Below are positions 24,805-33,900 of a DNA stretch of 64,000 bases, piece after piece; position 1 is the stretch's first letter, and each line of letters begins with the position of its first letter. A program made the position numbers and the translations under genes. This DNA comes from an uncultured Verrucomicrobia subdivision 3 bacterium. Lineage in GTDB: Bacteria; Verrucomicrobiota; Verrucomicrobiia; Limisphaerales; UBA11358. The notes under the pieces are model-generated. The model searched no databases. It had not been told where the DNA came from and saw only the letters and a program-made list of their open reading frames with translations. The stretch spans positions 1-64,000 of the forward strand of contig CAIXUZ010000035.1 of the NCBI GenBank assembly GCA_903922735.1, read 5' to 3'.

Positions 24805-27204
24805 ATGAAAAATTCGGCGGAAACAGAGTTTATCAGCATTCTCGGCGCGGCCGAAAAGTCCGGCCTGCCGAGCCGCGTCTCGTCGCGTTCACTGCCGGAT
24901 ATGCTGCCGGTGCTCGGGCTTTCAGACATCGTCATTTTTCCCGGTGCGGTCGTGCCGCTGCTGGTCGAAACCGGCCCCAGCCTCAAGCTCATTGACGATC
25001 TGGTGGCCGGCGACCGTTTGTTTGGCGCCATTCTTCAGATTCACCCGGAGGTCGCCGAACCCGGCTCGGACGATTTGCACAAAGTGGGCTGCGTTTGCCG
25101 GCTGAACAAAATGGTAAAGTTTCCCGATGGCACGGTTCGCGTTCTGGTTGAGGGACTGTGGCGCATCAAACTGGATAAATTTCTCCCGCCCGAGCCCTAT
25201 CTGCGGGCCAATTTTGAGCTCCTCCGGGACGAGACCGAGGATTCCGTCGAGATGCAGGCCATGCTCCGCAACGCGCACAAGCAGTTCGAGGAAATCGCAA
25301 AAATTTCCCCCGCGCTTTCCGACCAGGTCAAAATCACCGCGCTCAACACCGAGCATCCCGGCCATTTTGCCGACCTCATCGCCGCCAATCTCGGTCTGCC
25401 GCTCGATGAAAAACAAAAGCTGCTCGAAACCGTTTCCGTCCGCGAGCGCCTCGCCAAACTCCTGCCGCTGCTCAACCGCGAGCAGGAGGTACTCAATTTA
25501 AGTTCCAAGATCCAAAACGACGTCGCCTCCAATATTTCCAAGACGCAACGCGATTTCTTTCTGCGCGAACAGATGCGCGTCATCCAGCGCGAGCTCGGCG
25601 ATGCCGATCCGAACGCGAACGAAATCCGCAATCTCCGCGAGAAAATCGAAAAGGCCAAACTTCCCGATGAGGCGCGCAAAGCCGCGAAACAAGAACTCGA
25701 CCGGATGCAGCAGACGTCGCCCGCCGCCGCCGAATACGGCGTCTCGCGCAATTATCTCGACTGGATTCTGGCGCTGCCGTGGCAGCAGGAAACCGAGGAC
25801 AAGCTCGATTTGAAGGCGGCGGAAAAGATTCTCAACGAGCAGCATTTCGGGCTGGAAAAAGTGAAGGACCGGCTGCTGGAATTTCTCGCTGTGCTGCAAC
25901 GGCGCAAGGAAATCAAAGGCCCGATCCTCTGTCTCGTCGGTCCGCCCGGCGTCGGCAAAACCTCCCTCGGCAAAAGCGTCGCCGACGCGCTGGGTCGCAA
26001 GTTTGCCCGCATCTCGCTCGGCGGCATGCGTGACGAAGCGGAGATTCGTGGGCACCGCCGCACCTACGTCGGCGCGCTGCCCGGCCGGATTTTGCAGACC
26101 CTCCGCCGCGTTGAGAGTCGTAACCCCGTCATCCTGCTTGACGAGTTGGACAAGGTGGGGGCGGATTTTCGCGGCGATCCCGCATCCGCGCTGCTCGAAG
26201 TGCTTGATCCGGCGCAGAACCACACGTTCACCGACCATTATCTCGATCTGCCGTTCGACCTGTCGCGCGTGCTGTTCATCGCCACCGCCAACTGGCTCGA
26301 CCCGGTTCATCCTGCGCTGCGCGACCGGCTGGAAGTCATCGAACTGCCCAGCTACACCGAGTCGGAAAAGCTCCAGATCGCCAGGCGCTATCTCGTGCCG
26401 CGCCAGCTGGAGGAACACGGCCTCACGCGCAATGATGTGAAATTTTCGGATGCCGCGCTGCGTGAACTCATCCGCGAATACACCCGCGAAGCCGGCGTGC
26501 GCCAGCTTGAACGCGAGATCGCCGCGCTCGCCCGCAAGGCCGCGCGGAAGATCGTCGCCCGCAACGGCGCGGCGCAAATAATCAAGCTGGAGCCGAAGGA
26601 TGTGAAGGATTACCTCGGCCACGCGAAGTTCGTTTCCGAAAGCGCGGAGAAGATTCCCGAGATCGGCATTGCCACCGGACTCGCCTGGACCCCGGTGGGT
26701 GGCGATGTGCTGTTCATCGAAGCCACGCGGATGCGCGGGCGTGGCAGCCTGATTCTCACCGGCTCGCTCGGCGAGGTGATGAAGGAAAGCGCGCAGACCG
26801 CCGTGAGTTATCTGCGTTCGCAGGCCAAAAAGCTGGATCTCGATTTCGACGACTACGGCAAGAATGATTTGCACATTCATGTCCCCGCCGGCGCGACGCC
26901 GAAGGACGGCCCCAGCGCGGGGGTGACGATTTGCGCGGCGCTGGCGTCACTCATGAGCAAGCGGCGCGTGCGTTCCGACATCGCGATGACCGGCGAAATC
27001 AGCCTGCGCGGCCGTGTGATGCGCGTGGGCGGCATCAAGGAAAAGGTGATTGCCGCGTCGCGGTTCGGCGTGAAGCAGGTGATTCTGCCGGAAGGCAACC
27101 GGCCGGATTGGGAGGACGTGCCGGCGGAGGTGCGCGCGAAATTAAAGGTGCATTTTGTGAAACAGATTTCCGAGGTCCTGCAGCTGGCGCTCGCGGCGAA
27201 ATAA
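24805..27204 (+). CDS. lon: ATP-dependent protease La (Lon)
   Basis: Lon degrades damaged and regulatory proteins. Domains: N-terminal LON substrate domain (LPVLGLSDIVIFPGAVVPL onward), coiled helical part, AAA+ module with Walker A GPPGVGKTS (about 379) and Walker B ILLDELDKVG, and the C-terminal protease with Ser704 in PKDGPSAGV and Lys747 in GGIKEK, spaced 43 residues as in other Lon enzymes. The start is uncertain: ATG 24805 (used), ATG 24778, or a TTG at 24751 overlapping the hsp20 stop; none has a well-placed ribosome site. With the last, the protein is 817 aa. Confidence 0.95.
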   Translation: MKNSAETEFISILGAAEKSGLPSRVSSRSLPDMLPVLGLSDIVIFPGAVVPLLVETGPSLKLIDDLVAGDRLFGAILQIHPEVAEPGSDDLHKVGCVCRLNKMVKFPDGTVRVLVEGLWRIKLDKFLPPEPYLRANFELLRDETEDSVEMQAMLRNAHKQFEEIAKISPALSDQVKITALNTEHPGHFADLIAANLGLPLDEKQKLLETVSVRERLAKLLPLLNREQEVLNLSSKIQNDVASNISKTQRDFFLREQMRVIQRELGDADPNANEIRNLREKIEKAKLPDEARKAAKQELDRMQQTSPAAAEYGVSRNYLDWILALPWQQETEDKLDLKAAEKILNEQHFGLEKVKDRLLEFLAVLQRRKEIKGPILCLVGPPGVGKTSLGKSVADALGRKFARISLGGMRDEAEIRGHRRTYVGALPGRILQTLRRVESRNPVILLDELDKVGADFRGDPASALLEVLDPAQNHTFTDHYLDLPFDLSRVLFIATANWLDPVHPALRDRLEVIELPSYTESEKLQIARRYLVPRQLEEHGLTRNDVKFSDAALRELIREYTREAGVRQLEREIAALARKAARKIVARNGAAQIIKLEPKDVKDYLGHAKFVSESAEKIPEIGIATGLAWTPVGGDVLFIEATRMRGRGSLILTGSLGEVMKESAQTAVSYLRSQAKKLDLDFDDYGKNDLHIHVPAGATPKDGPSAGVTICAALASLMSKRRVRSDIAMTGEISLRGRVMRVGGIKEKVIAASRFGVKQVILPEGNRPDWEDVPAEVRAKLKVHFVKQISEVLQLALAAK

Positions 27205-27206
27205 AA

Positions 27207-28058
27207 ATGAAACAAGGTTTACAAGGCGGGGCGAGCATCCTCGCAAGCCGTGGCAACTCTTTGCAAAAGGCGGCTCGCGAGGACGCTCGCCCCACCAGAT
27301 TTACTCTGTCGTTTCTGGCCGTGCTGGTTTTATTTTTGGCCGTGGGGTCGAAGGCGGAAACAACCAACACCTTGTCCAACGCGGATATTCAAGGACGCCA
27401 ACTGGCGCAGCAGCTTTGCGATGCCCGACTAACCGAGAATTCTTTTCAGACCGGTGTTCTAAAGATTAAGCGGGCCAAAGCCAGTGAGACAAATTTTCCT
27501 ATCCGTTGCCAAGGAATTGTAACACCGACAAATTGGACGACGGTTTATATTTTGAATTACCCCACAAATGGAGACGTCCTGGCAAATACTTCGGGGACCA
27601 CAGTTTTAGAAGTTAACCATGCCCAAAATCAACCTAATCAATATGAGTTTAATGATGGCGCTTGCATGGGTTATGAAATGAAAGGCAGTAAAACTTATTT
27701 ACCTTTCGGGAGTTCAGATTTCTGGATTGCCGACCTCGGCTTGGAATTTCTTCACTGGCCGGCGCAGAAAATTCTGCCGAAAACGACAGCCCTGAAGCGC
27801 GGTCGCGAATACACGCTGCTGGAAAGTACCAATCCGACTCCGCCCACCAACGGCTACTCGCGAGTGCTGTCGTGGATTGACAAGGAATCCGGCGGCATCC
27901 TCGCCGCCGAGGCTTACGATGCGAAAGGAAAATTACTGAAGGAGTTCGAGCCGAAATCGTTTAAAAAGGTCAATGGCCAGTGGGAGCTTCAGGAGATGGA
28001 AATTCGCAACGTCCAGACCGGCTCACGCACGCGGCTGCAGTTTGACTTGAAAAACTGA
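27207..28058 (+). CDS. LolA-like outer membrane lipoprotein-sorting protein
   Basis: The 283-aa protein starts 2 bp after lon. A signal-like helix (FLAVLVLFLAVGSKA) lies unusually far in, at about residues 34-50. The preceding about 30 residues are encoded by a palindromic repeat (27228-27293), so either translation starts later or the leader has been extended. The mature part fits the PF17131-type LolA-like family: SDFWIADLGLEFLHWP, KRGREYTLLES, and RVLSWIDKESGGIL with EAYDAKGKLLKEF. It is likely periplasmic, carrying or monitoring lipoproteins. Function by family only. Confidence 0.78.
   Translation: MKQGLQGGASILASRGNSLQKAAREDARPTRFTLSFLAVLVLFLAVGSKAETTNTLSNADIQGRQLAQQLCDARLTENSFQTGVLKIKRAKASETNFPIRCQGIVTPTNWTTVYILNYPTNGDVLANTSGTTVLEVNHAQNQPNQYEFNDGACMGYEMKGSKTYLPFGSSDFWIADLGLEFLHWPAQKILPKTTALKRGREYTLLESTNPTPPTNGYSRVLSWIDKESGGILAAEAYDAKGKLLKEFEPKSFKKVNGQWELQEMEIRNVQTGSRTRLQFDLKN
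27228..27293. repeat. 66-bp palindromic element at start of LolA-like gene
   Basis: Arms ggggcgagcatcctcgc (27228-27244) and gcgaggacgctcgcccc (27277-27293) match at 16 of 17 positions around a 32-bp centre. It looks like a REP/MITE-type mobile palindrome and lies between the start codon and the signal peptide of the downstream gene. Confidence 0.75.
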
Positions 28059-28084
28059 AGGCGGGCGGATCGCCTGGCGTTCCG

Positions 28085-28621
28085 TCACTTCGCCGCCTGC
28101 GTTTCCACCCAGCGGGCGAAAAGCCAGAGCAAATCCGACAGCCGGTTCAGAAAGATGATGATTTCCTCGTTCTTGAAGTCGCCCGCCGCCTGCAAATCGC
28201 AGACGCGCCGTTCCGCATGGCGGCAGACCGTCCGCGCCACATCCAGCGCGGCGGAATGATGCGTCGCCCCCGGCGTGGCCCAGCCTTTGAAGCTGACGTT
28301 TTGGGTCTCGATTTCTTTTATCAGCACGTCGAGCTTCGCCGTCATGTCCGGCTTGACCAGCAAGAAGCCACCTTTGACGTAGCGCTCCAAATCCTCGTTG
28401 GCCACGGCGAGTTCGCCCATCAAAACGACGAGATCTTTCTGGATGGCCAGCAGGTTGGCGCGCACAAAATCGTGTTCGGCCATCGCCCGGGCGAGGCCGA
28501 GCGCGGCGTTCAGTTCATCCACGGAACCGTAAGCCTCCACGCGCGGATGGTTCTTGGGCACGCGGCGGCCATACATTAACGCCGTCGTTCCGTTGTCGCC
28601 GGTTTTGGTAGCGATGCTCAT
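28085..28621 (-). CDS. Cob(I)yrinic acid a,c-diamide adenosyltransferase (PduO type)
   Basis: The 178-aa ATP:corrinoid adenosyltransferase attaches the 5'-deoxyadenosyl group to cobalamin. Motifs: TKTGDNGTTAL at the N-terminus (ATP P-loop-like), RVEAYGSVDELNAALG, and the C-terminal CRHAERRV and IFLNRLSDLLWLFAR with the helix Asp/Leu pattern of the trimeric PduO family. It is translationally coupled (4-bp overlap) with the upstream amidase gene, a pairing without an obvious metabolic reason. Confidence 0.94.
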   Translation of the reverse strand: MSIATKTGDNGTTALMYGRRVPKNHPRVEAYGSVDELNAALGLARAMAEHDFVRANLLAIQKDLVVLMGELAVANEDLERYVKGGFLLVKPDMTAKLDVLIKEIETQNVSFKGWATPGATHHSAALDVARTVCRHAERRVCDLQAAGDFKNEEIIIFLNRLSDLLWLFARWVETQAAK

Positions 28622-29631
28622 TTGGTTTTTCTGGCGCCGGCAACTTTACCAGCCACCGCTGCGGGCGGCGCCGGCGGCGCGGTCAATCTCTGGTAATTCA
28701 AAATCCCTTTTACAATCGCGGCGGCAATCTGTCGGCGATAGGCGGGATCGGCAATTTTTTTGCCTTCCACCGGATGCGTCAGATAGCCGCTCTCGATGAG
28801 GATGGACGGCATCTCGGCTTCGCGCAATACCGCGAATCGCGCCCGGCGCACGCTGCGATCTTCGGCCGCCAGGGTTCTCACCAGCGACTTTTGCACTTGA
28901 TACGCCAGCAGCAGGCTTTTTCTCTCGACGACATTGGCGGGCGTCGCACCGTAACCGGCGCCTTTGCCCTCGGCGTTGCTGGAACTGGCGCCGACCGGCG
29001 TGATGCAATACGTCTCCAGCCCGCTCACCTCGGCTTTGCTCGATTCCGTAGCATTGAAATGCAAGCTTACCAACAAGTCCGCCCCGCGGCGGTTCGCGAT
29101 GTCCGAACGCTCGGTTAGCTCGACAAATTTATCCTTCGTGCGGGTCAGTACGATGTTGAATCCACAGGATTTGAGCTGGTCACCCAGCTCCTGAGCGAGC
29201 AGCAGCGTGCAGGTTTTTTCATTTTGCGAACCGGTGTGATTGCCCGTGTCTTTGCCGCCGTGGCCGGGGTCGATGCAGATGGTGGAAATTTTTTTACCCG
29301 CGAAATTCGGCGTGAACACCAGCGGATCAATGGTCTTGACCAGGTCCAGTTGCGACAACAGCATCACCCCCTTGTCCAGCGCCGCCGGAAAGGACAGCGC
29401 CACATTCACGCCGTTGATTTGCGCGGTGCGCGAATCTTTTTCCACCACCAGCCGCGACACCGGGTTGGTGTAGATTGCGATTTCACCCCGTTTGGCTTGG
29501 AGATGGAAATTATTCACCGCCGCCCACTCGGACAAGGCCGTATAGCTGCGGCCGTTGACGTATACCGCCCGCACCGGCAGCGCGACCAACGCGATGGCGG
29601 GCAACAGCAGCAGCCGGCAACGGACTTTCAT
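28618..29631 (-). CDS. N-acetylmuramoyl-L-alanine amidase (Amidase_3)
   Basis: The 337-aa secreted enzyme has a signal peptide at residues 1-22. An N-terminal domain of the copper amine oxidase-like/peptidoglycan-binding type follows (YVNGRSYTALSEWAAVN). The catalytic zinc domain has ICIDPGHGGKDTG (His and nearby Glu in NEK), LTRTKD, ADLLVSLHFNA (second His), and the late Glu in ILIESGYLTHP. It cleaves the amide between muramic acid and the stem peptide during septation or wall turnover. A Thr/Ala/Pro-rich tail ends the chain. Confidence 0.93.
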   Translation of the reverse strand: MKVRCRLLLLPAIALVALPVRAVYVNGRSYTALSEWAAVNNFHLQAKRGEIAIYTNPVSRLVVEKDSRTAQINGVNVALSFPAALDKGVMLLSQLDLVKTIDPLVFTPNFAGKKISTICIDPGHGGKDTGNHTGSQNEKTCTLLLAQELGDQLKSCGFNIVLTRTKDKFVELTERSDIANRRGADLLVSLHFNATESSKAEVSGLETYCITPVGASSSNAEGKGAGYGATPANVVERKSLLLAYQVQKSLVRTLAAEDRSVRRARFAVLREAEMPSILIESGYLTHPVEGKKIADPAYRRQIAAAIVKGILNYQRLTAPPAPPAAVAGKVAGARKTK

Positions 29632-29852
29632 GGCTGCGCAAGTTAAAGGGCGATGGCTGAAACCTAAAGTGGAAAAGAAAAGAAGTTTGATGCGGCGAAG
29701 CCGGGTTTATGGTCATGGGTGGTTTGTGGTCCAGCGGCCACTAGGTAAATTATTTAGATTAGTGTAAATGCTTTAATATTTGTTTATGAGTCGGTTAAGT
29801 TGAAAATTTCCTCGTCAGCTTCGCCTCTAGGAAACGGTTTTAGGGTGGGGAA

Positions 29853-30212
29853 ATGGGCTGGGAGGCGGGGCTGACTTTTCAAATGAACACAAACGGGCAA
29901 GACCGGCAGAGTATTCAAGCCCGTCTGGGAGCAAGGGGACCAGACGGAGAGCTATTGCTGTTGATTACCGGGCAGGAGTCGCTGGCGGAACTCCGCCAGA
30001 TGATCATTGAGTTTTCCCATGCTTGCCCGGCCAAACAAACCCATCAGGAATGTCCTTTTCACATCATGGGCACCCTTTCGCACACCTCGCTGGCCTCTTT
30101 TGTCAATGGCTTTTCCCGCGAAGCTTGCGTGGATTTATTTCAGATGGAACGGGAGTGCCGTTCCCTAGCTGCGGCTCCCTGCGCACCGAAAAGCCAGGAA
30201 TACATAAAATGA
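29853..30212 (+). CDS. Hypothetical protein, 119 aa
   Basis: First of four small co-directional genes. The start is either ATG 29853 (used) or ATG 29883 (MNTNGQDRQ). The product is soluble with four Cys (HACPAKQTHQECPF, SREACVD, ECRSL) and His residues in a C-x8-C-like layout, suggestive of a small metal site, but no family is recognised. Its stop overlaps the next start (ATGA), so it forms a translational pair with the 52-aa membrane protein. Confidence 0.65.
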   Translation: MGWEAGLTFQMNTNGQDRQSIQARLGARGPDGELLLLITGQESLAELRQMIIEFSHACPAKQTHQECPFHIMGTLSHTSLASFVNGFSREACVDLFQMERECRSLAAAPCAPKSQEYIK

Positions 30213-30367
30213 ATAACCCGGAAAATGACCCGCGAAAAATCTTAAACCGAGTTGATAATACGGTGCGCAAGATGGACCCCGCCCGGTTGGACATCCTTTT
30301 TTTCCTCATTCTGGTGGTCATCTGCGCCGGGGCAGTCTTGCTAATGAAACTTGTGGTTGGCAGGTAG
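30209..30367 (+). CDS. Small single-pass membrane protein, 52 aa
   Basis: It starts ATG-AAT-AAC in a 4-bp overlap with the previous gene. The N-terminal half is charged (NNPENDPRKILNRVDNTVRKMD) and the C-terminal half is one transmembrane helix (ILFFLILVVICAGAVLLMKLVV). No family is recognised. Overlap and strand indicate an operon with its neighbours. Confidence 0.65.
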   Translation: MNNPENDPRKILNRVDNTVRKMDPARLDILFFLILVVICAGAVLLMKLVVGR

Positions 30368-30391
30368 ACTTGGACCGGATTTTTTGTGAGC

Positions 30392-30520
30392 ATGAACCGC
30401 AAGCCCACTTTTCACCAAAAACAAATCCGCTTTTTCACCGTCTTTTTCGGGGTGTTATTGGTGTTCCTGGCGATTGGTCTCATTTGGATTGCGAATCGTC
30501 TGACGCTTGGCGGCCATTGA
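30392..30520 (+). CDS. Small single-pass membrane protein, 42 aa
   Basis: This short frame (ATG 30392, or GTG 30386) encodes a basic N-terminus (MNRKPTFHQKQIR) followed by one clean transmembrane helix (FFTVFFGVLLVFLAIGLIWIA) and a short tail (NRLTLGGH). It lies 24 bp after the preceding 52-aa membrane protein and 36 bp before the next gene. The positive-inside profile and codon use favour a real gene. Function unknown. Confidence 0.6.
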   Translation: MNRKPTFHQKQIRFFTVFFGVLLVFLAIGLIWIANRLTLGGH

Positions 30521-30556
30521 GGGAAGCAAAGAAAAATCGCCTTACCGGCTCTCTGC

Positions 30557-30904
30557 ATGAAAGATGACAAGGTTTTCGGGCTGAGCAGCACTTTGTTCCT
30601 AATCGGGATTTCTCTGGTCAGCCTCGCCTTTTTCGGACCGGATACCGCCGGGCCGCGGTTCGGCTCCTTTTTTCAGATCGCGGCTTCCTCTACCTGGGGC
30701 AACTGGTTCAACCTCGCCGCCGCGTGGTGCAGTTGCAAAATCATCCTGCTGAGCCTCGGCTTGTTTCTGGTCATCGAATGTCTGGGAACTTTCCTGACGG
30801 TGGCCGGACGCCGGCGCCTGGCCTGGGCGGTCTATGCGCTGCACCTCCTGCCCGGTTTGGGATTTTTAATGGGCGGCTATTACTTAATCAAAGCGTTGCT
30901 CTGA
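30557..30904 (+). CDS. Hypothetical membrane protein, 115 aa
   Basis: Three hydrophobic segments at about residues 9-27, 58-80 and 90-112, with a Cys-containing loop (AAWCSCK). No recognised family. It is the last of four small genes that precede the multi-PAS histidine kinase (start 39 bp on), so it may belong to the same transcript. Confidence 0.7.
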   Translation: MKDDKVFGLSSTLFLIGISLVSLAFFGPDTAGPRFGSFFQIAASSTWGNWFNLAAAWCSCKIILLSLGLFLVIECLGTFLTVAGRRRLAWAVYALHLLPGLGFLMGGYYLIKALL

Positions 30905-30942
30905 ATCCAGCCTCGCACTAAAGTCTCATCTTAATTGCGTCT

Positions 30943-33900
30943 ATGACCGGCAGGAAAACGGCAGTCAAAAGAAAACCATCTCGATCCCCCGGCGGCGGGC
31001 GGGCGAAGGTTCCGGCTCCCTTCGCACCGGTGGCTGGCGCGGAGGCGCGGTGGCGGAGCGAGGAGCGCTATCGCTCGGTCGTCAACGTGATGACCGAAGG
31101 CATGGTTCTGCAAACCGCCGAAGGGACCATCATTGACTGCAATGAACAGGCCGTGCGTATTCTCGGCCAGACGCGAAATCAGATTCTTGGCCGGACTTCA
31201 CAGGATCCCCATTGGCGGGCGGTGCGCGAAGACGGCAGTCCGTTTCCCGGCGAAGAACATCCCGCCATGATCACCTTGAAGACCGGCCAGCCTTGTCGGC
31301 AAGTCGTGATGGGGTTGCAACTTCCCAAGGGTATTCTGCGCTGGATCAGCATCAACGCAGAACCTTTGTTCTGGAATAACAAAATCAAGCCCGCTGCCGT
31401 CGTTGTGACTTTCAGCGACATCACCGAGCGCAAGCGCGTTGAATCACTTTTACAAGAAAGCAATGAGTTGCTTTCCCTGTTCATGCAGCATTCACCTATT
31501 TTCGCCTATATTAAGGAGATTACGCCCGATGCCAGCCGGGTTCTGTTTGCGAGTGATAATTTTCGGGAAATGGTCGGCATTCCCGGTTCGGCCATGCAAG
31601 GTAAGACCATGGCGGAACTGTTTCCCGCCGAGTTTGCCGCCAAGATTACCCGTGACGATCAAGCCGTTCTGGCCAGTGGGGAAGTACTAAAAGTGGATGA
31701 GGAATTGAACGGCCGCCACTATGCCACGGTTAAGTTTCCAATTGTCCGAGGCGGACGTTCTTTACTGGCGGGTTACACCATTGATATCACCGACCGCAAG
31801 CAGGCGGAGGTGCAGCGTGAACAATTCTACCAGCTCTTTAACATCTCCACCGACTTGATGGTCTTCGCCGATCCGCAGGGCTGCTTCCAGCGGGTGAATC
31901 CCGCCACCTTGCGACTGCTTGGTTATACCGAAGCCGAGCTGCTGGAAAAACCCTTCCTCAGTTTTGTCCATCCCGATGACCGCCGGTCCACGAACGATGA
32001 AATGACCCGGCAGATGCAGACCGGCAGCACCATGAATTTCATCAACCGCTATCGGTGCAAAGACGGTTCGGTGCGGTGGTTGTCGTGGCGCGCCAATTAC
32101 GTGGTGGCGGAAGGCATCACCTATGCCACGGCGCGGGATATCACCGAGCAACGGCAGGCCGAGCAAGAGCTGAAAGGTTTGGAGGCGAGCTACCATGATC
32201 TCTACGAACACGCGCCGGACATGTATGTCTCCACGGACTCGGCCACCGGCAGCGTGATCCGGTGCAACCAGACATTTTTGAACGCCACGGGCTACACCCG
32301 CGACGAAATCATCGGTCAGCCAGTCTTTGCTCTATATCAACCCGAATCCCAGCCGGTGGCCCGCCAGGCGTTCGAGCAGTTCATCGCTACGGGTAGTTTG
32401 CGGAATCTGGAGTTGATCCTGAAGCGCAAGGACGGCAGCGCGTTGCCAATCAGCCTCAACGCCAGCGCCGTCCGCGATCCGCAAGGACGCATCCTGCACA
32501 GCCGTTCCACCTTGCACGACATCACCGAGCGCAAGCAGGCGGAGGCGGCGTTGCGCCAAAGTGAGGAACGCTTTCGTGCCATCGCGGATTTTTCGCCCGA
32601 CATCATCAGCATCTTCGATCGCGAAGGACGCCTCGTCTTCAACTCCGCGGCGGCCTTTAAAATCCACGGATACCGGGCTGACGAACTGGAGAACCGTTCG
32701 ACATTTGATTTCATCCATCCCGAGGATGGCCCCGGCGTCACCGCCGCGTTTAGCCGGTTGCTCGAAGGCCAAGCCGAGGAAGTGAAAGTCCAGTATCGCT
32801 ACCGCAATGTCGACGGTTCCTACAAGTGGATGGAGGCGATCGGACGCAACGAACTCACCAATCCTCATATCAACGGCATCATTGCGATTTCCCGCGACAT
32901 CACCGAACGCAAGCTGGCGGAAAAAAAGCTAAGGAAGAGCCAGCAGTTCATCATGGAAACCGGGAGGATTGGAAAGGTGGGCGGCTGGGAGTTCGAAATC
33001 CAAACTGGAAAACAGACCTGGACCGAAGCCGTCTATGATATTCATGAAGTGGATACCAGCTATGAACCAACCGTGGAAAAGGGAATCAAGTTCTACACGC
33101 CTGCTTCCCGTCCGGTCATTGAACAGGCGGTGAAGGAGGCCATCGAACAAGGCAAGGCTTTTGATGTGGAGTTGGATATCATCACCGCCAAAGGCAACCT
33201 CCGGTGGGTTCAGGCCATAGGAAAACGGGATTCGGAACGCTGCAGGATCTTCGGCTTTTTTCAGGATATCACGGAGCGCAAGCAAGCGGAGTTGAAACTG
33301 CGTCAACTCAATGAAACGCTCGAGCAGCGGGTTGCCGAGCGCACCGCCGCGCTGCAGGAAGGCGAAGAACGGTTTCGCGCCATCGCCACCAATACGCCGG
33401 ATCATCTGCTTATCCAGGACCTGGAATTATGCTATCAGCTGGTGATCAATCCGCAGCTTGGCCTCAGCGAAGCGGAAATGATTGGGAAGACCGACCAGGA
33501 CTTGTTCAAGCCAGCGGATGCCGCGAGGCTGACGGCCTTGAAGAAGCGGGTTTTGAAAACCGGCAAACCGGTTCGTTTGGAAACACCGTTTCCGAATATG
33601 AAGGGTGAACTGGAATATTTTGAAGGCATTTATACGCCGAAGCGGAATGTGACGGGCAAGGTGGACGGGTTGATCGGGTATTTCCGCAATGTCACCGAAC
33701 GCAAGCGATCGGAGGAGACACTGAAGGAGAGCGAGGCGAAGTTTTCAGTCGCATTTAAAAACTCTCCCACCCCGATGAACATCAGCCGGGTTGATAATGG
33801 TTTGATTGTGGACGCCAATGACGCCTTTATTGCAGCAACCGGGTATTCCTATAATGAAGTGATTAACTCTAACATAAAGGCGTTGGGCATATGGGCTAAC

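Noticed and set aside
25498..26880. Long minus-strand frame of 460 aa
   Set aside because: It is antisense to lon; no recognisable domain.
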